Below are positions 16,963 to 26,120 of a DNA stretch of 55,349 nt, in pieces. Made by a program: the position numbers and the translations under genes. The DNA is from Rhizobium sp. (lineage in GTDB: Bacteria > Pseudomonadota > Alphaproteobacteria > Rhizobiales > Rhizobiaceae): NCBI GenBank assembly GCA_003527225.1, contig DPXQ01000009.1, positions 1 through 55,349 of the forward strand. The letters are read 5' to 3'. The notes under the pieces were generated by a model that made no database searches, had not been told where the DNA came from, and was given only the letters and a program-made list of their open reading frames with translations. Within the stretch, counting starts at the first letter, position 1. Every line of letters starts with the position of its first letter.

Positions 16963-17050
16963 AGCTGAAGGCATGGTCCATGCTCGCGGCAATGGACGCC
17001 GAGTAACGCCGACATGCATTTCGTGACGCTCGCCTCGTGGAGAAGATCGA

Positions 17051-18643
17051 ATGACCGAACGCACATGCATCCGCAATGCCCGCATCATCGACGGAACCGG
17101 CGCACCCTGGTATCGCGGCGATGTCCTGATCGAAGGGGGACACATTGCCCGGATCGGAACCGATCTGACAAGCGATGGAGCAGTCGAAAACATCGATGCT
17201 GAAGAAAACTATCTGGCCCCGGGTTTCATAGACGCACATTGCCATGACGATCTTGTTTTCCTGCGGGAGCCGGACCGGTTAGACAAGGCATCGCAGGGCG
17301 TGACCTCCATCGTCGTCGGCAATTGCTCCTTCTCGCTCTATCCGGCAATTCCTGGTTCCCGGGAAAATCTGCGAAAGCATTTTTCCGGCCTGCTCGGCCA
17401 TACCGAGGATCACGAGATCTTTGATAATCTGCAGTCCTACCGTGAGCGGCTTGAAGGCTCGGGCATTGCGCTGAACCTCGTTTCGCTGGTCGGCCATGCA
17501 GCCCTGCGGCTTGCGGCAATGGGACATGACCGCCGCCCCGCGAACGGAGAGGAAATCGCAACGATGTGCGAGCTCCTCGACACGCAGCTTGCACAGGGCG
17601 CCGCAGGCCTTTCGCTCGGACTTGTCTACCCGCCAAGCGCCTTTGCGGACGTGACCGAACTGGAGGCGCTCGCGCGCGTCGTCCGCCGGCACGGCAAGGT
17701 GCTTGCTGCTCACATCCGTTCCTATGAGGCCGGTCTGATGAAGGCGATAGACGAATTTGCTGCGATCCTGTGGCAGTCCAAGGCTGCCGGATTGCTGTCG
17801 CATCTGCAATCTGCGGGACGACCTAACTGGGGACAGATCCCGGTGGCCGTCGAGAAACTTGAACGGTTGCGCGAACAGGGTATCGACATCAGCTTTGACA
17901 TGTATCCCTACCCGGCCGGCAGCACCTGGATTCTGCAATTGTTACCTCCTGCCACGATGGACGGTGGCGTCGAGGCGCTGAAGGCACGGATTGCCGATCC
18001 TGAAACACGGGAAACGCTTCGCCGCTGGATCAATAGCGGCGGGCCCGAGTTCGAAGGGCAAAGCAAGGTTGCATTGATCGGCTGGAGCAATGTGAGACTG
18101 TCCGCGATCGGTATTCCGGCGCTCAAACAGCTCGAAGGGGTCGACATGCAGGAAGCCGCAGGGCAACTGGGCATCGAACCATTCGACTTGATGATGCGCT
18201 TCGTCGAGGAGGACGATGGCCAAACCGGGATCATCCTGTTCCAGCTTGATGAAGAGGACCTGAAATGCGCTTGTTGCAACCGCCTTTATATGGCGGGCTC
18301 TGACGGACTTCCGCGCCCCGGCTCCAAGCCACATCCAAGGGCCTTCGGCACCTTCCCACGTATTGCCGGGCCGCTGAGGCGGGACAAGAACTGGTTCACC
18401 CTTGAGGATGCAATCCGCCGCATGACCTCGGTCGCAGCACAACGTTTCTCCCTGAGCGATCGGGGTATCATCCGGCCTGGCCTGGCCGCCGATCTGGTGT
18501 TGTTTTCCGATGACATAACCGATCAGGCGACATTCGAGAATTCGACCGAGCTTTCAAGCGGCATTTCTCATGTCTGGGTCAATGGAAAAGCGGTCATCGC
18601 CGATGGACGGCAAACCGGACTGAGGCCCGGCCGCGTCATCTGA
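17051..18643 (+). CDS. N-acyl-D-amino-acid deacylase-like amidohydrolase
   Basis: A 530-residue amidohydrolase of the D-aminoacylase/dihydroorotase-like class. GFIDAHCHDD places His63 and His65 at the metal site. Cys92 in VGNCS matches the bridging cysteine typical of D-aminoacylases. HIRSYE and SHLQSAG supply later metal-ligand regions, MAGSDGLPRP the catalytic Asp, and HPRAFGTFPR the conserved substrate-site segment. GGAGAAG lies before the ATG. The enzyme would remove an N-acyl group from a D-amino acid or a related compound. It ends 3 bases from the end of the convergent gene. Confidence 0.9.
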   Translation: MTERTCIRNARIIDGTGAPWYRGDVLIEGGHIARIGTDLTSDGAVENIDAEENYLAPGFIDAHCHDDLVFLREPDRLDKASQGVTSIVVGNCSFSLYPAIPGSRENLRKHFSGLLGHTEDHEIFDNLQSYRERLEGSGIALNLVSLVGHAALRLAAMGHDRRPANGEEIATMCELLDTQLAQGAAGLSLGLVYPPSAFADVTELEALARVVRRHGKVLAAHIRSYEAGLMKAIDEFAAILWQSKAAGLLSHLQSAGRPNWGQIPVAVEKLERLREQGIDISFDMYPYPAGSTWILQLLPPATMDGGVEALKARIADPETRETLRRWINSGGPEFEGQSKVALIGWSNVRLSAIGIPALKQLEGVDMQEAAGQLGIEPFDLMMRFVEEDDGQTGIILFQLDEEDLKCACCNRLYMAGSDGLPRPGSKPHPRAFGTFPRIAGPLRRDKNWFTLEDAIRRMTSVAAQRFSLSDRGIIRPGLAADLVLFSDDITDQATFENSTELSSGISHVWVNGKAVIADGRQTGLRPGRVI

Positions 18644-18646
18644 GAG

Positions 18647-19837
18647 TCAGGACGAGATCCTGTCGATGGCCGCGCGCACCCAGTCAAGGCGCTTCTGCGG
18701 GATCAAACCGTAATTATAGAAATTGACACCGTCGGCACCGCCGCGAACCGCTGCCTCCACACGCTCTCCCAGATCTTCACAATTGCGCATCTCCGGATAA
18801 AAAACGCGAAATGCCGTGCCGAGAAACTTGTGCGGCCCAAGCGTGGCGCGACCGCGTGCCATCAATGCCGCGACGGCATCAGCGTCCATGTCATAGCCGC
18901 AGAGGATCGCTCCATCGCAAACCTTGCCGATCGCGGCTAGATCGACACCGCCGACCCACCCTTCCTTCTGGTCGACGAGGACGACAATCCGGCTTGCCTT
19001 GTCCGCCTGATTACGAACCTCGCGGACAAGGCTGGTGACCGGCTCGCTCCGCCAGACAATATAGGCATGGAGCTCGGGATAGCTGATGAAGGCATCGGGC
19101 CCCCTGGCAGGAAAATCGGGAAATTGCGTCTGTGGAATTTCACGCTCACAAGCCTCCGCCAGAAACTGGCGCACCGTGGCCCGGGCTCCATAGTAGTCGA
19201 TACCGGCATTGAGCGCGGCTGTTCGGCAATGGTCGCAGAAACACAATGAAAACAGGAAATCGTCTTCAGCAGTCAGTCCGACACCGTCCTTCTCATGGTG
19301 GAAACCGTGCAGGAATCCCATGAAATTGGGGCTCTCCAGTTCCACCCTATCCGGCTTGTAGTGCGTGGTGATATCGCGCACCATGGTGACGACATAGTCG
19401 CGGGCTGCCGGGCTGGACGGGCATAGATTGAAAGGATTTGCATCACCAAAGGCGTTGCGCGTCACGTCTTCGGGGTGAAGTAGGCCGAGGCGGGTATTGT
19501 GCAGGCAGACCGTCCAGCACGATACCGCAGGTCCGCCATTTTCACGCGCATTGACCAACGCTTCGAGCATGTCACCCCGCTCGGAGAGGTTTTTCGCCAT
19601 CAGAGGGCGGATGCGCTTTCCTTCCCAAAGCTCTTCCTGCGGCTGATAGTAGACCGTGCCGTCCTCGGGAAAGTAGGACTTACAATGCGGACTCCTGGGC
19701 TGCAGGAAATGACCGGCATGATAGGAAGTCGCAAGGCTGATTGTATTCAGCCTGGAACCGGCGCAGAGATCTGCTGTCACCTTGGCAAGACCCTGATCCT
19801 GAATGTCCCAGGCGTAGGTCCACATCGATAGTTGCAT
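18647..19837 (-). CDS. Unrecognised TIM-barrel-like protein, possible hydrolase
   Basis: A 396-residue protein with no signal peptide, for which I have no firm family. The start LSMWTYAWD, a central VELESPNFMGFLHGFHHEK segment and the Cys cluster LCFCDHC (CxxC) followed by a distal DGAILCGYDMDADAV resemble uncharacterised glycoside-hydrolase-like TIM barrels. The end DGVNFYNYGLIPQKRLDWV is typical of such barrels. It begins at 19837 (GGGGAAG upstream), 38 bp after the cyclodeaminase-like gene, in a three-gene minus-strand operon. A glycosidase or an enzyme acting on a bulky amino sugar-like compound is possible, unproven. Confidence 0.7.
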   Translation of the reverse strand: MQLSMWTYAWDIQDQGLAKVTADLCAGSRLNTISLATSYHAGHFLQPRSPHCKSYFPEDGTVYYQPQEELWEGKRIRPLMAKNLSERGDMLEALVNARENGGPAVSCWTVCLHNTRLGLLHPEDVTRNAFGDANPFNLCPSSPAARDYVVTMVRDITTHYKPDRVELESPNFMGFLHGFHHEKDGVGLTAEDDFLFSLCFCDHCRTAALNAGIDYYGARATVRQFLAEACEREIPQTQFPDFPARGPDAFISYPELHAYIVWRSEPVTSLVREVRNQADKASRIVVLVDQKEGWVGGVDLAAIGKVCDGAILCGYDMDADAVAALMARGRATLGPHKFLGTAFRVFYPEMRNCEDLGERVEAAVRGGADGVNFYNYGLIPQKRLDWVRAAIDRISS

Positions 19838-19875
19838 CGTCTTCCCCTGTGAAAGCGGAGTCCAGCGCAAGCTGG

Positions 19876-20847
19876 TCAATAGTCGACCTCGGTTCCCAAT
19901 CCCTTTTCGCGGGCGCGGCGCACCGCGACGTCTGCTACGACAAGATCCTGCAACGAGACCCCCGTGCCGTCGAAGATGGTGATTTCGTCTTCGCTGCCGC
20001 GACCTGCCAGCGTTCCGGCGATCACCGCGCCTACTGAGCCCCGTATGTCGGATTCGTGGATAAGGCCCTGCCCAAAAGCATGCTGGAATTCGCCGATGCT
20101 GATCGACTGGGCAATCTCATCAACAAAAAGCGTGGCGTCTGCAACCAGCTGCGGGTCGAGTTCCTGTTTACCGCGCGTGTCGGCACCCATGGCGGAAATA
20201 TGGGTGCCCGGCCGGACCCATGCCTTGTCAACAAGCGCCTTGGTGGAAGGTGTAACAGTAATGAGGACATCGGCTTGACGCACCACGGATTCGCTACTGT
20301 CGTGCGGATGATATTCCAGTCCAAGACCGGCGACGACCTGGCCGAAGGTCTCCAGATTGTGTGGAGACGGATCCCAGGCATGCACAACCTTGATATCGCG
20401 AACAGCCAGCGTGGCACGCAGCTGGTAGGCGGATTGTCCTCCCGTCCCGATAATGCCGAGTGAAGAGGATTCGGGACGTGAAAGGCGTTTGGTTGCAATC
20501 GCGCTGGATGCCCCGGTACGCACACCCGTCAGATAATTGGCGCTGACGAGCGCTGAAGCTCGACCGGTATCGGGATCGAAAAGCAAGGTCGAGGACTGGT
20601 GGTTCGTGTAACCTCGGGACAGGTTTTGGGGCCAGTACCCACCTGCTTTCAAGCCGAGGAACGGAGCAGAGACATCGGCGCCGGACTTGACGCCGAAAAC
20701 TGCGTTGGCATAGCCGACAACTTCCCGAACGACCGGATAGTTGCGCGCCAATCCGCCAGCCATCGCGACGAAGGTTTCTTCGACCGCCTCAATTGCATCC
20801 TCGATGCTCACGAGTTCCTGGGCAAGGGTTTCCGAAATAATAAGCAT
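19876..20847 (-). CDS. Ornithine cyclodeaminase / mu-crystallin-family enzyme
   Basis: A 323-residue NAD(P)-dependent enzyme of the OCD/mu-crystallin family. The Rossmann motif GIIGTGGQSAYQL begins near residue 131. Upstream conserved residues include GVKSGAD, LLFDPDTGRASALV and LTGVRTGASSAIAT. The C-terminal DGTGVSLQDLVVADVA is diagnostic. Members act as ornithine or lysine cyclodeaminases, alanine dehydrogenases, ketimine reductases or tauropine-like dehydrogenases, so the exact substrate is open. A good ribosome site (GGGAGCGG) precedes the ATG. Together with the SDR it fits amino acid catabolism. Confidence 0.9.
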   Translation of the reverse strand: MLIISETLAQELVSIEDAIEAVEETFVAMAGGLARNYPVVREVVGYANAVFGVKSGADVSAPFLGLKAGGYWPQNLSRGYTNHQSSTLLFDPDTGRASALVSANYLTGVRTGASSAIATKRLSRPESSSLGIIGTGGQSAYQLRATLAVRDIKVVHAWDPSPHNLETFGQVVAGLGLEYHPHDSSESVVRQADVLITVTPSTKALVDKAWVRPGTHISAMGADTRGKQELDPQLVADATLFVDEIAQSISIGEFQHAFGQGLIHESDIRGSVGAVIAGTLAGRGSEDEITIFDGTGVSLQDLVVADVAVRRAREKGLGTEVDY

Positions 20848-20865
20848 TGACCGCTCCCTGTTGCT

Positions 20866-21660
20866 TCAATCTTCGAGGATAAATTCGTCGATCATCACAT
20901 TCATGCCGGCCAGCAAGCCGCCATCAACGGGCACGACTGCACCGGAAATGTATCCAGCTTCCTCGGAACCGAGGAACGACACCGCCTTGGCGATATCGAG
21001 CGGCTCGGCGACACGACCCAGCGGATACCACCGGCCCAGTTTCTTGAAGATATCCGGGTCCTTCCGCTGGCGGATCTGCCACGTAACGTTTTCAGTGCGC
21101 ACCGACCCTGGACAGACGGCGTTGCAGCGGATTCCCTCGGACCCGTATTCCGACGCGACAGACATCGTGAGATTGATGATGCCCGCCTTGGCCGCGCTGT
21201 AGCTCGGATTGCCGAAATACCGCACACCGTTTACGGACGCGATATTGACGATCGCTCCGCCGCCGCGCGCACTCATGCGTGGGGCAATCGCGCGGATGCA
21301 ATGGTACGGCCCGTTGAGATTGACATCGATTTCCCGATGCCAATCCTCCAAGGTAATTCCCTTGAGGCTGCCGGCTTCCGTATAAGCTGCGTTGTTGACG
21401 AGCAACGTAATGTCACCCAACGCGCCTTCAGCTGCGGCAAATGCAGCCTCGACCGCCTCCATGTCGGTTATGTCCGCCTTGACAAAGAAGGCTTTCCCAC
21501 CCGCATCCTTGATCAACCCGACCGTTTCGCGACCTTTGGTTTCATCGATTTCCAGCACCGCAACAGCCGCACCCTCGCGCGCCAAATGCTCGGCAATGCA
21601 GCGACCAATGCCATGGCCGGCACCCGTCACCAAAGCGATTGTTTCCTTATGCCGCGGCAT
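20866..21660 (-). CDS. Short-chain dehydrogenase/reductase
   Basis: A 264-residue classical SDR. The cofactor motif TGAGHGIG is at residues about 12-19, NNAA follows at about 86, and the catalytic Ser (ASVNG) and YSAAK form the active site. The sequence PGSVRTENV and a C-terminal VPVDGG are normal for the family. I begin at 21660 because AGGAG lies 5 bases upstream of that ATG, rather than at the earlier codon at 21675. First gene of a three-gene operon with the OCD-like and unrecognised barrel genes. Confidence 0.92.
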   Translation of the reverse strand: MPRHKETIALVTGAGHGIGRCIAEHLAREGAAVAVLEIDETKGRETVGLIKDAGGKAFFVKADITDMEAVEAAFAAAEGALGDITLLVNNAAYTEAGSLKGITLEDWHREIDVNLNGPYHCIRAIAPRMSARGGGAIVNIASVNGVRYFGNPSYSAAKAGIINLTMSVASEYGSEGIRCNAVCPGSVRTENVTWQIRQRKDPDIFKKLGRWYPLGRVAEPLDIAKAVSFLGSEEAGYISGAVVPVDGGLLAGMNVMIDEFILED

Positions 21661-21907
21661 GCTTTCTCCTGTCATCGTTTCTGGCCATCATGCAGTGGGC
21701 AAAGCGGAGCCTGGCAGAGCCATTTGAATGCAAGTATCAAATGATTAGAGACCGGAAATTGGAGCGGCCAATGCATAACAAACATAGCCGGATCAGGTTT
21801 TCGCATTCGTCTTTGCAACGCATGCGCTTATCCTGCTGCATAAAGGCGAGTATGCGCAATTCCCCGGAGTTTGTTCCTTGGGGAGCATCGAATTCATGGA
21901 GTGTGGA

Positions 21908-22783
21908 ATGAAGAATATCGTCGTTACCGGTGGCAGCGGCAAGGCAGGCAGAGCTGTCTGCAGGGATCTTGTCGAGCATGGCTACAACGTCCTCAACATC
22001 GACGTCCAGCCGTCCAAGGATCCCGTTTGCCCATTCTACAAAGTAGATCTGAACGACCTCGGCCAGGTTATGGATGCGATGCAGTGGACCGGCGGCAAGG
22101 ACCACCCGTTCCGCAGATTTCGGACACCCGATGCGGTTGTCCATTTCGCGGCCATCCCCGCACCGGACCTCATGCCCGAAGACGTGACCTTCCGCAACAA
22201 TATCATGTCGACCTATAACGTCTTTGACGCTGCCATTCGCGCCGGCGTGAAGCGTATTGTCTGGGCTTCGAGCGAGACGACGCTCGGACTTCCCTTCAGC
22301 CCCTCCAATCCGCCAGCCTATGCGCCGATTGACGAAGAGCATCCGATGCGACCGGAAAGCGCCTATTCGCTTTCCAAGGATCTGGGCGAGGAAATGGCCC
22401 GCCAGTTCCAGCGCTGGAACCCCGAGACAACCTTCATCGGCCTCAGGCTTTCCAATGTCATGGAGCCGTCTGATTACAGTAAATTCTCCTCTTGGCAGGA
22501 CGACCTTCCCATGCGCGAGTGGAATTGCTGGGGCTATATTGACGGCCGAGATTGCGCACAGGCTGTCCGTAAATCCTTGCATGTGGACTTTGTCGGTGCG
22601 GACCACTTCATCATCGCCAATTCGGACACAGTGATGGAACGAGGCAGCGCGGAGCTGATGGCTGCAAATTTCCCGGATGTCCCGCTCAAGCGACCGGTAA
22701 ATGGCCGCGAAACACTTCTGTCGATCGAAAAGGCGCGCCGCATCCTGGGTTACGAGCCGGAGCACAACTGGCGGAATGAGTAA
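21908..22783 (+). CDS. NAD-dependent epimerase/dehydratase-family protein
   Basis: A 291-residue extended SDR. The Rossmann fingerprint GGSGKAG starts near residue 8, the HFAAIPAP segment follows, and the catalytic YSLSK is at about residue 158. The active site WASSETTLG and LRLSNV are typical of uronate dehydrogenase-like or NAD-dependent epimerase proteins. I use the ATG at 21908 with GGAGTGTGGA upstream. It is divergent from the SDR operon and ends before a strong terminator. It probably oxidises or epimerises a sugar-derived or hydroxylated intermediate. Confidence 0.88.
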   Translation: MKNIVVTGGSGKAGRAVCRDLVEHGYNVLNIDVQPSKDPVCPFYKVDLNDLGQVMDAMQWTGGKDHPFRRFRTPDAVVHFAAIPAPDLMPEDVTFRNNIMSTYNVFDAAIRAGVKRIVWASSETTLGLPFSPSNPPAYAPIDEEHPMRPESAYSLSKDLGEEMARQFQRWNPETTFIGLRLSNVMEPSDYSKFSSWQDDLPMREWNCWGYIDGRDCAQAVRKSLHVDFVGADHFIIANSDTVMERGSAELMAANFPDVPLKRPVNGRETLLSIEKARRILGYEPEHNWRNE

Positions 22784-22823
22784 CAGAAATTACTACTATC
22801 CTGAAAGTTGAATCCAAGACTCG

Positions 22824-22848
22824 AAAAGCCGGCCAGTGGCCGGCTTTT
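22824..22848 (+). terminator. Rho-independent terminator after epimerase gene
   Basis: A perfect 11-bp stem (AAAAGCCGGCC and GGCCGGCTTTT) with a 3-base loop AGT, followed by TTG and an AT-rich run. It lies about 40 bp past the stop. Confidence 0.9.
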
Positions 22849-23043
22849 TGTATATTTTTCTGCTTTCTACATGTTTCGTTCAATGCGCGCCGCACCAGCT
22901 ATGCCGCAAGATCATGCCTCCATGCGATAATGGTATTTTCGACTATGCGTTCGCTGACGCAGACTACCCAGGTCAAGACTAAGCCTGAGTGCTTGCCGCG
23001 TCAGGCTGAAGATATAACAGAACCTCTTGAGGAGAATGCAGCA

Positions 23044-24276
23044 ATGAACTTCAGCATCAGGAAGGCAATGGCAGCCTCCGCTCTGGCCATCGGTATGGCC
23101 TGGAGCCTCAGTCCCGCCCTCGCGGAAACACAGGTCAACTTCACAGTTGCCGAGTACAGCTCCAAAACCGGACCGTTTTTCCAGGAAATGGCCGATGCGT
23201 TCCACAAGGAAAACCCGGATATCACGATCAATATCCAGGTTGTTCCGTGGGATACGCTCCTGCAGCGCTTGACGACCGACATCGCCGGTGGCCAGGCTCC
23301 CGACATTTCAATCATCGGCACCCGCTGGCTGGTTGATTTTGCCTCGCAGGGCATCGCAGAACCGGTGGATTCCTATCTGACACCAGAATTCAAGTCGACT
23401 TTCATCGACACGTTCATGTCTCCCGGCATCATCGACGGCAAGATCATGGGTCTTCCCGTTGCGGCTTCGGCACGCGCAATGCTGGTCAACACCGAACTGT
23501 TCGAGAAGGCTGGCGCGAAGGTCCCAACCAACTGGGACGAATTCTATGAAGCAGCCAAGAAACTCAAGGCACTTCCCGATACGTTCGCCTTCGGCCTTCA
23601 GGGCAAGGAAATCGAAGCCGACGCCTATTATTACTACAGCCTCTGGACCCATGGTGGCGACATCCTGAAGGCTGACGGCAGCTCCGGCCTCGACACGCCT
23701 GAGGCATTGGAATCCGTCAAACTTTACAAGAAGATGATCGATGAAGGCCTGACACAGCCGTCCCCGACCAACTACAGCCGCGAAAATGTCTTCAACCTCT
23801 TCAAGCAGGGCAAGGTCGGCATGATCTTCACCTTCCCGATGCTGATCCCCCAGATCAAGGCTGAAGCTCCGAACCTCAAGTATCAGGCGCTCCCCTTCCC
23901 GGAAGGCAAGGCGAAGGCAACCTATGGCGTGACGGACACGCTGATGCTGTTCTCTTCTTCCAAGGTCAAGGAAGCAGCCTGGAAATTCATGGAATATGCC
24001 TATCAGGATGAATGGCGGACCAAGTTCGACCACGGTGAAGGCTTCCTGCCTGTAACGAAGAACGTTGCAGCCGAGGAATACTACACCAAGGACCCCGATA
24101 TCGCGGGCTTTGCGGCCGGCCTTCCCTATGCAAAATTCGCTCCGACAATTGCAAACTGGGAAGAAATTGCAGACGTGACCGTTCGTACCCTGCAGCAGAT
24201 CTATCTGGATCAGGTTGCTCCGGAAGAAGGTCTCAAATCCGCAGCTGCGGCAATCAACAAGATCCGCGGAATGTAA
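23044..24276 (+). CDS. ABC sugar transporter, extracellular solute-binding protein family 1
   Basis: A 410-residue exported binding protein of the carbohydrate uptake class (CUT1, family 1). Residues 1-28 form a signal peptide (MNFSIRKAMAASALAIGMAW, then LSPALAET). The mature domain shows FTVAEYSSKTGPFFQEMADAF, the family segment PDISIIGTRW and the C-terminal cycle YQDEWRTKF. The start at 23044 follows GAGGAG; the longer frame upstream is leader. First gene of the SBP-permease-permease-ATPase operon. Sugar or sugar-like substrate (polyol, glycoside or amino sugar) is likely; exact ligand unknown. Confidence 0.9.
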   Translation: MNFSIRKAMAASALAIGMAWSLSPALAETQVNFTVAEYSSKTGPFFQEMADAFHKENPDITINIQVVPWDTLLQRLTTDIAGGQAPDISIIGTRWLVDFASQGIAEPVDSYLTPEFKSTFIDTFMSPGIIDGKIMGLPVAASARAMLVNTELFEKAGAKVPTNWDEFYEAAKKLKALPDTFAFGLQGKEIEADAYYYYSLWTHGGDILKADGSSGLDTPEALESVKLYKKMIDEGLTQPSPTNYSRENVFNLFKQGKVGMIFTFPMLIPQIKAEAPNLKYQALPFPEGKAKATYGVTDTLMLFSSSKVKEAAWKFMEYAYQDEWRTKFDHGEGFLPVTKNVAAEEYYTKDPDIAGFAAGLPYAKFAPTIANWEEIADVTVRTLQQIYLDQVAPEEGLKSAAAAINKIRGM

Positions 24277-24282
24277 CGTGAA

Positions 24283-24314
24283 AAGGGATGGGTAGCGCAG
24301 GCCACCCATCCCTT
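24283..24314 (+). promoter_or_regulatory. Intercistronic hairpin after binding-protein gene
   Basis: A perfect 11-bp stem (AAGGGATGGGT and ACCCATCCCTT) with a 10-nt loop lies seven bases after the stop. No U-run follows. Such elements partly block exonuclease and keep binding-protein mRNA more abundant than permease mRNA. Confidence 0.7.
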
Positions 24315-24352
24315 ATGTTTGCCCGCAAAGCGTGCCGGTACTGGTGGTCCAC

Positions 24353-25261
24353 ATGAAATTGATACTCCGCTCGACCCCTTTGATGATGATACTGCCGAGC
24401 CTTTTGCTCGCATTTGTGGTGATCGGCTACCCCGTCATCGAACTTGCGTGGACGTCGATGCAGGACGTCAGCCGCTTCGGCAAGCTGATGGGCTTTGCAG
24501 GCTTCAAGAATTTTGCGGAGGTCTTTGCCGACCCGCTCTTTTATGGATCGCTCTGGCGAACCGTCGTCTGGACCGTTGCAGTGGTCGGAGGCGCTCTTGT
24601 CCTGTCGCTTCCGATCGCAATCATGCTCAATGACGATTTCTACGGACGTGGTCTGGCGCGCGTGATCGTCATGCTTCCCTGGGCAATTTCACTGACCATG
24701 ACGGCGGTATTGTGGAGATGGGGCCTTAATGGCCGGGCGGGGCTGATCAACGCCACACTCATGGATATCCATGTCATTTCTGAGCCGATCGAATGGCTGG
24801 CAACAGCCAATCTCGCCTTCACTGTTGAAATTCTGGTCGGGATCCTCGTCTCGATCCCCTTCACAACGACAATTTTTCTCGGCGGCCTGTCCTCCCTGCC
24901 GCAGGACTCCTACGAGGCCGGTGTGATGGATGGCGCCACGCCCTGGGAGCTTTTCAGGCATATTACATTGCCGCTAATGAAGCCTTTCATCAATATCGCA
25001 ATCGTCCTCAACGTGATCTATGTCTTCAATTCGCTTCCCATCATCTGGGTAATGACCGAAGGCGGTCCAGCCAACGGCACCGACATTCTGGTGACCTATC
25101 TCTACAAGCTGGCGTTCCGGTTCGGGCAACTGGGAAAAGCCTCCGCGATCTCACTGATCATGTTCGGCGTGCTGTTCATCTTCACCATAGCCTACGTCCT
25201 TCTTGTCATGCGGCAGGAACACGACAGTCTCGCCGAGGAGGAAGTTCGCGATGACGCCTAA
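24353..25261 (+). CDS. ABC sugar transporter permease (MalF-type)
   Basis: A 302-residue inner-membrane permease with about six hydrophobic helices, opening [20 protein letters not shown]. The EAA loop is [20 protein letters not shown] near residues 190-210, followed by TLPLMKP. The conserved [17 protein letters not shown] segment is typical of CUT1 permeases. I start at the ATG at 24353, since the codon seven residues earlier is GTG without a ribosome site. Its stop overlaps the next start by 11 bp. Confidence 0.9.
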   Translation: MKLILRSTPLMMILPSLLLAFVVIGYPVIELAWTSMQDVSRFGKLMGFAGFKNFAEVFADPLFYGSLWRTVVWTVAVVGGALVLSLPIAIMLNDDFYGRGLARVIVMLPWAISLTMTAVLWRWGLNGRAGLINATLMDIHVISEPIEWLATANLAFTVEILVGILVSIPFTTTIFLGGLSSLPQDSYEAGVMDGATPWELFRHITLPLMKPFINIAIVLNVIYVFNSLPIIWVMTEGGPANGTDILVTYLYKLAFRFGQLGKASAISLIMFGVLFIFTIAYVLLVMRQEHDSLAEEEVRDDA

Positions 25262-26081
25262 GATCAAGAAATCGATCCTTTATTGGGTTCTGCTGTCGCC
25301 GCTGTGCGTGGTTATTCTGCTGCCATTCGGCATCATGTTCGTGACCGCCGTGCGCCCACGCGAAGAATTGTTCGTCTACCCCCCGACATGGACCTTCAGC
25401 GAGTTTCGCTGGGTGAACTTCGCCGAGATGTGGGTGAAAACCAATTTCGGCGGTGCACTGCTTAACAGTCTCTATGTCAGCGTCGCCTCGACCGTCATCG
25501 CCATCATCCTGTCGATTCCGGCCGCCTACGCGCTTTCCCGCTTCCGCTTCCGCGGCAAGGGGATCTATCGCAACTTCCTGCTGATGACGCAGATGATGTC
25601 ACCGATTGTCCTCGTACTTGGGCTTTTCCGGCTGATGGTCCATCTCAATCTCGTAAACAGCCTCAACTCGCTTGTCCTGACCTATGTAGCCTTCAACATG
25701 GCTTTCACGATTTGGATGCTGCAGAGCTATTTCAACACGATCCCTCGTGAACTCGAAGAAGCTTCCTGGATGGATGGCGCAACGCAGCTGACCAGCCTTG
25801 TCAGGATATTCCTGCCGTTGGCCGTGCCGGCCATGGTGGTGACAGCGATCTTCACCTTCATCAACAGCTGGAACGAATTCGTTCTGGCGCTGACCCTCAT
25901 CCGCAATCAGGAAGACTACACCCTGCCAGTGCAGATCTTTTCACAGGTGGCCGGTCGTTTTCAGGTCGAATGGCATCACGTCATGGCGGGAACGGTACTG
26001 GCCACCGTTCCGGTCGCTATCGTTTTCTCCTGGCTGCAACGTTATCTCATCCGCGGCATGGCACTGGGCGCGGTCAAGTAA
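25251..26081 (+). CDS. ABC sugar transporter permease (MalG-type)
   Basis: A 276-residue permease of the CUT1 family. It carries an AGGAGG ribosome site and a start overlapping the previous gene by 11 bp, indicating translational coupling. The EAA loop is [20 protein letters not shown], followed by [10 protein letters not shown] and the [12 protein letters not shown] segment diagnostic of MalG-type subunits. About six hydrophobic segments. Partner of the MalF-type permease. Confidence 0.92.
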   Translation: MTPKIKKSILYWVLLSPLCVVILLPFGIMFVTAVRPREELFVYPPTWTFSEFRWVNFAEMWVKTNFGGALLNSLYVSVASTVIAIILSIPAAYALSRFRFRGKGIYRNFLLMTQMMSPIVLVLGLFRLMVHLNLVNSLNSLVLTYVAFNMAFTIWMLQSYFNTIPRELEEASWMDGATQLTSLVRIFLPLAVPAMVVTAIFTFINSWNEFVLALTLIRNQEDYTLPVQIFSQVAGRFQVEWHHVMAGTVLATVPVAIVFSWLQRYLIRGMALGAVK

Positions 26082-26120
26082 GCCAGCGGTTCCTCTTGCG
26101 AAACACAAGGACTATCTATC

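Noticed and set aside
23308..24309. 333-residue minus-strand frame opposite the sugar binding protein
   Set aside because: Antisense shadow without a domain.
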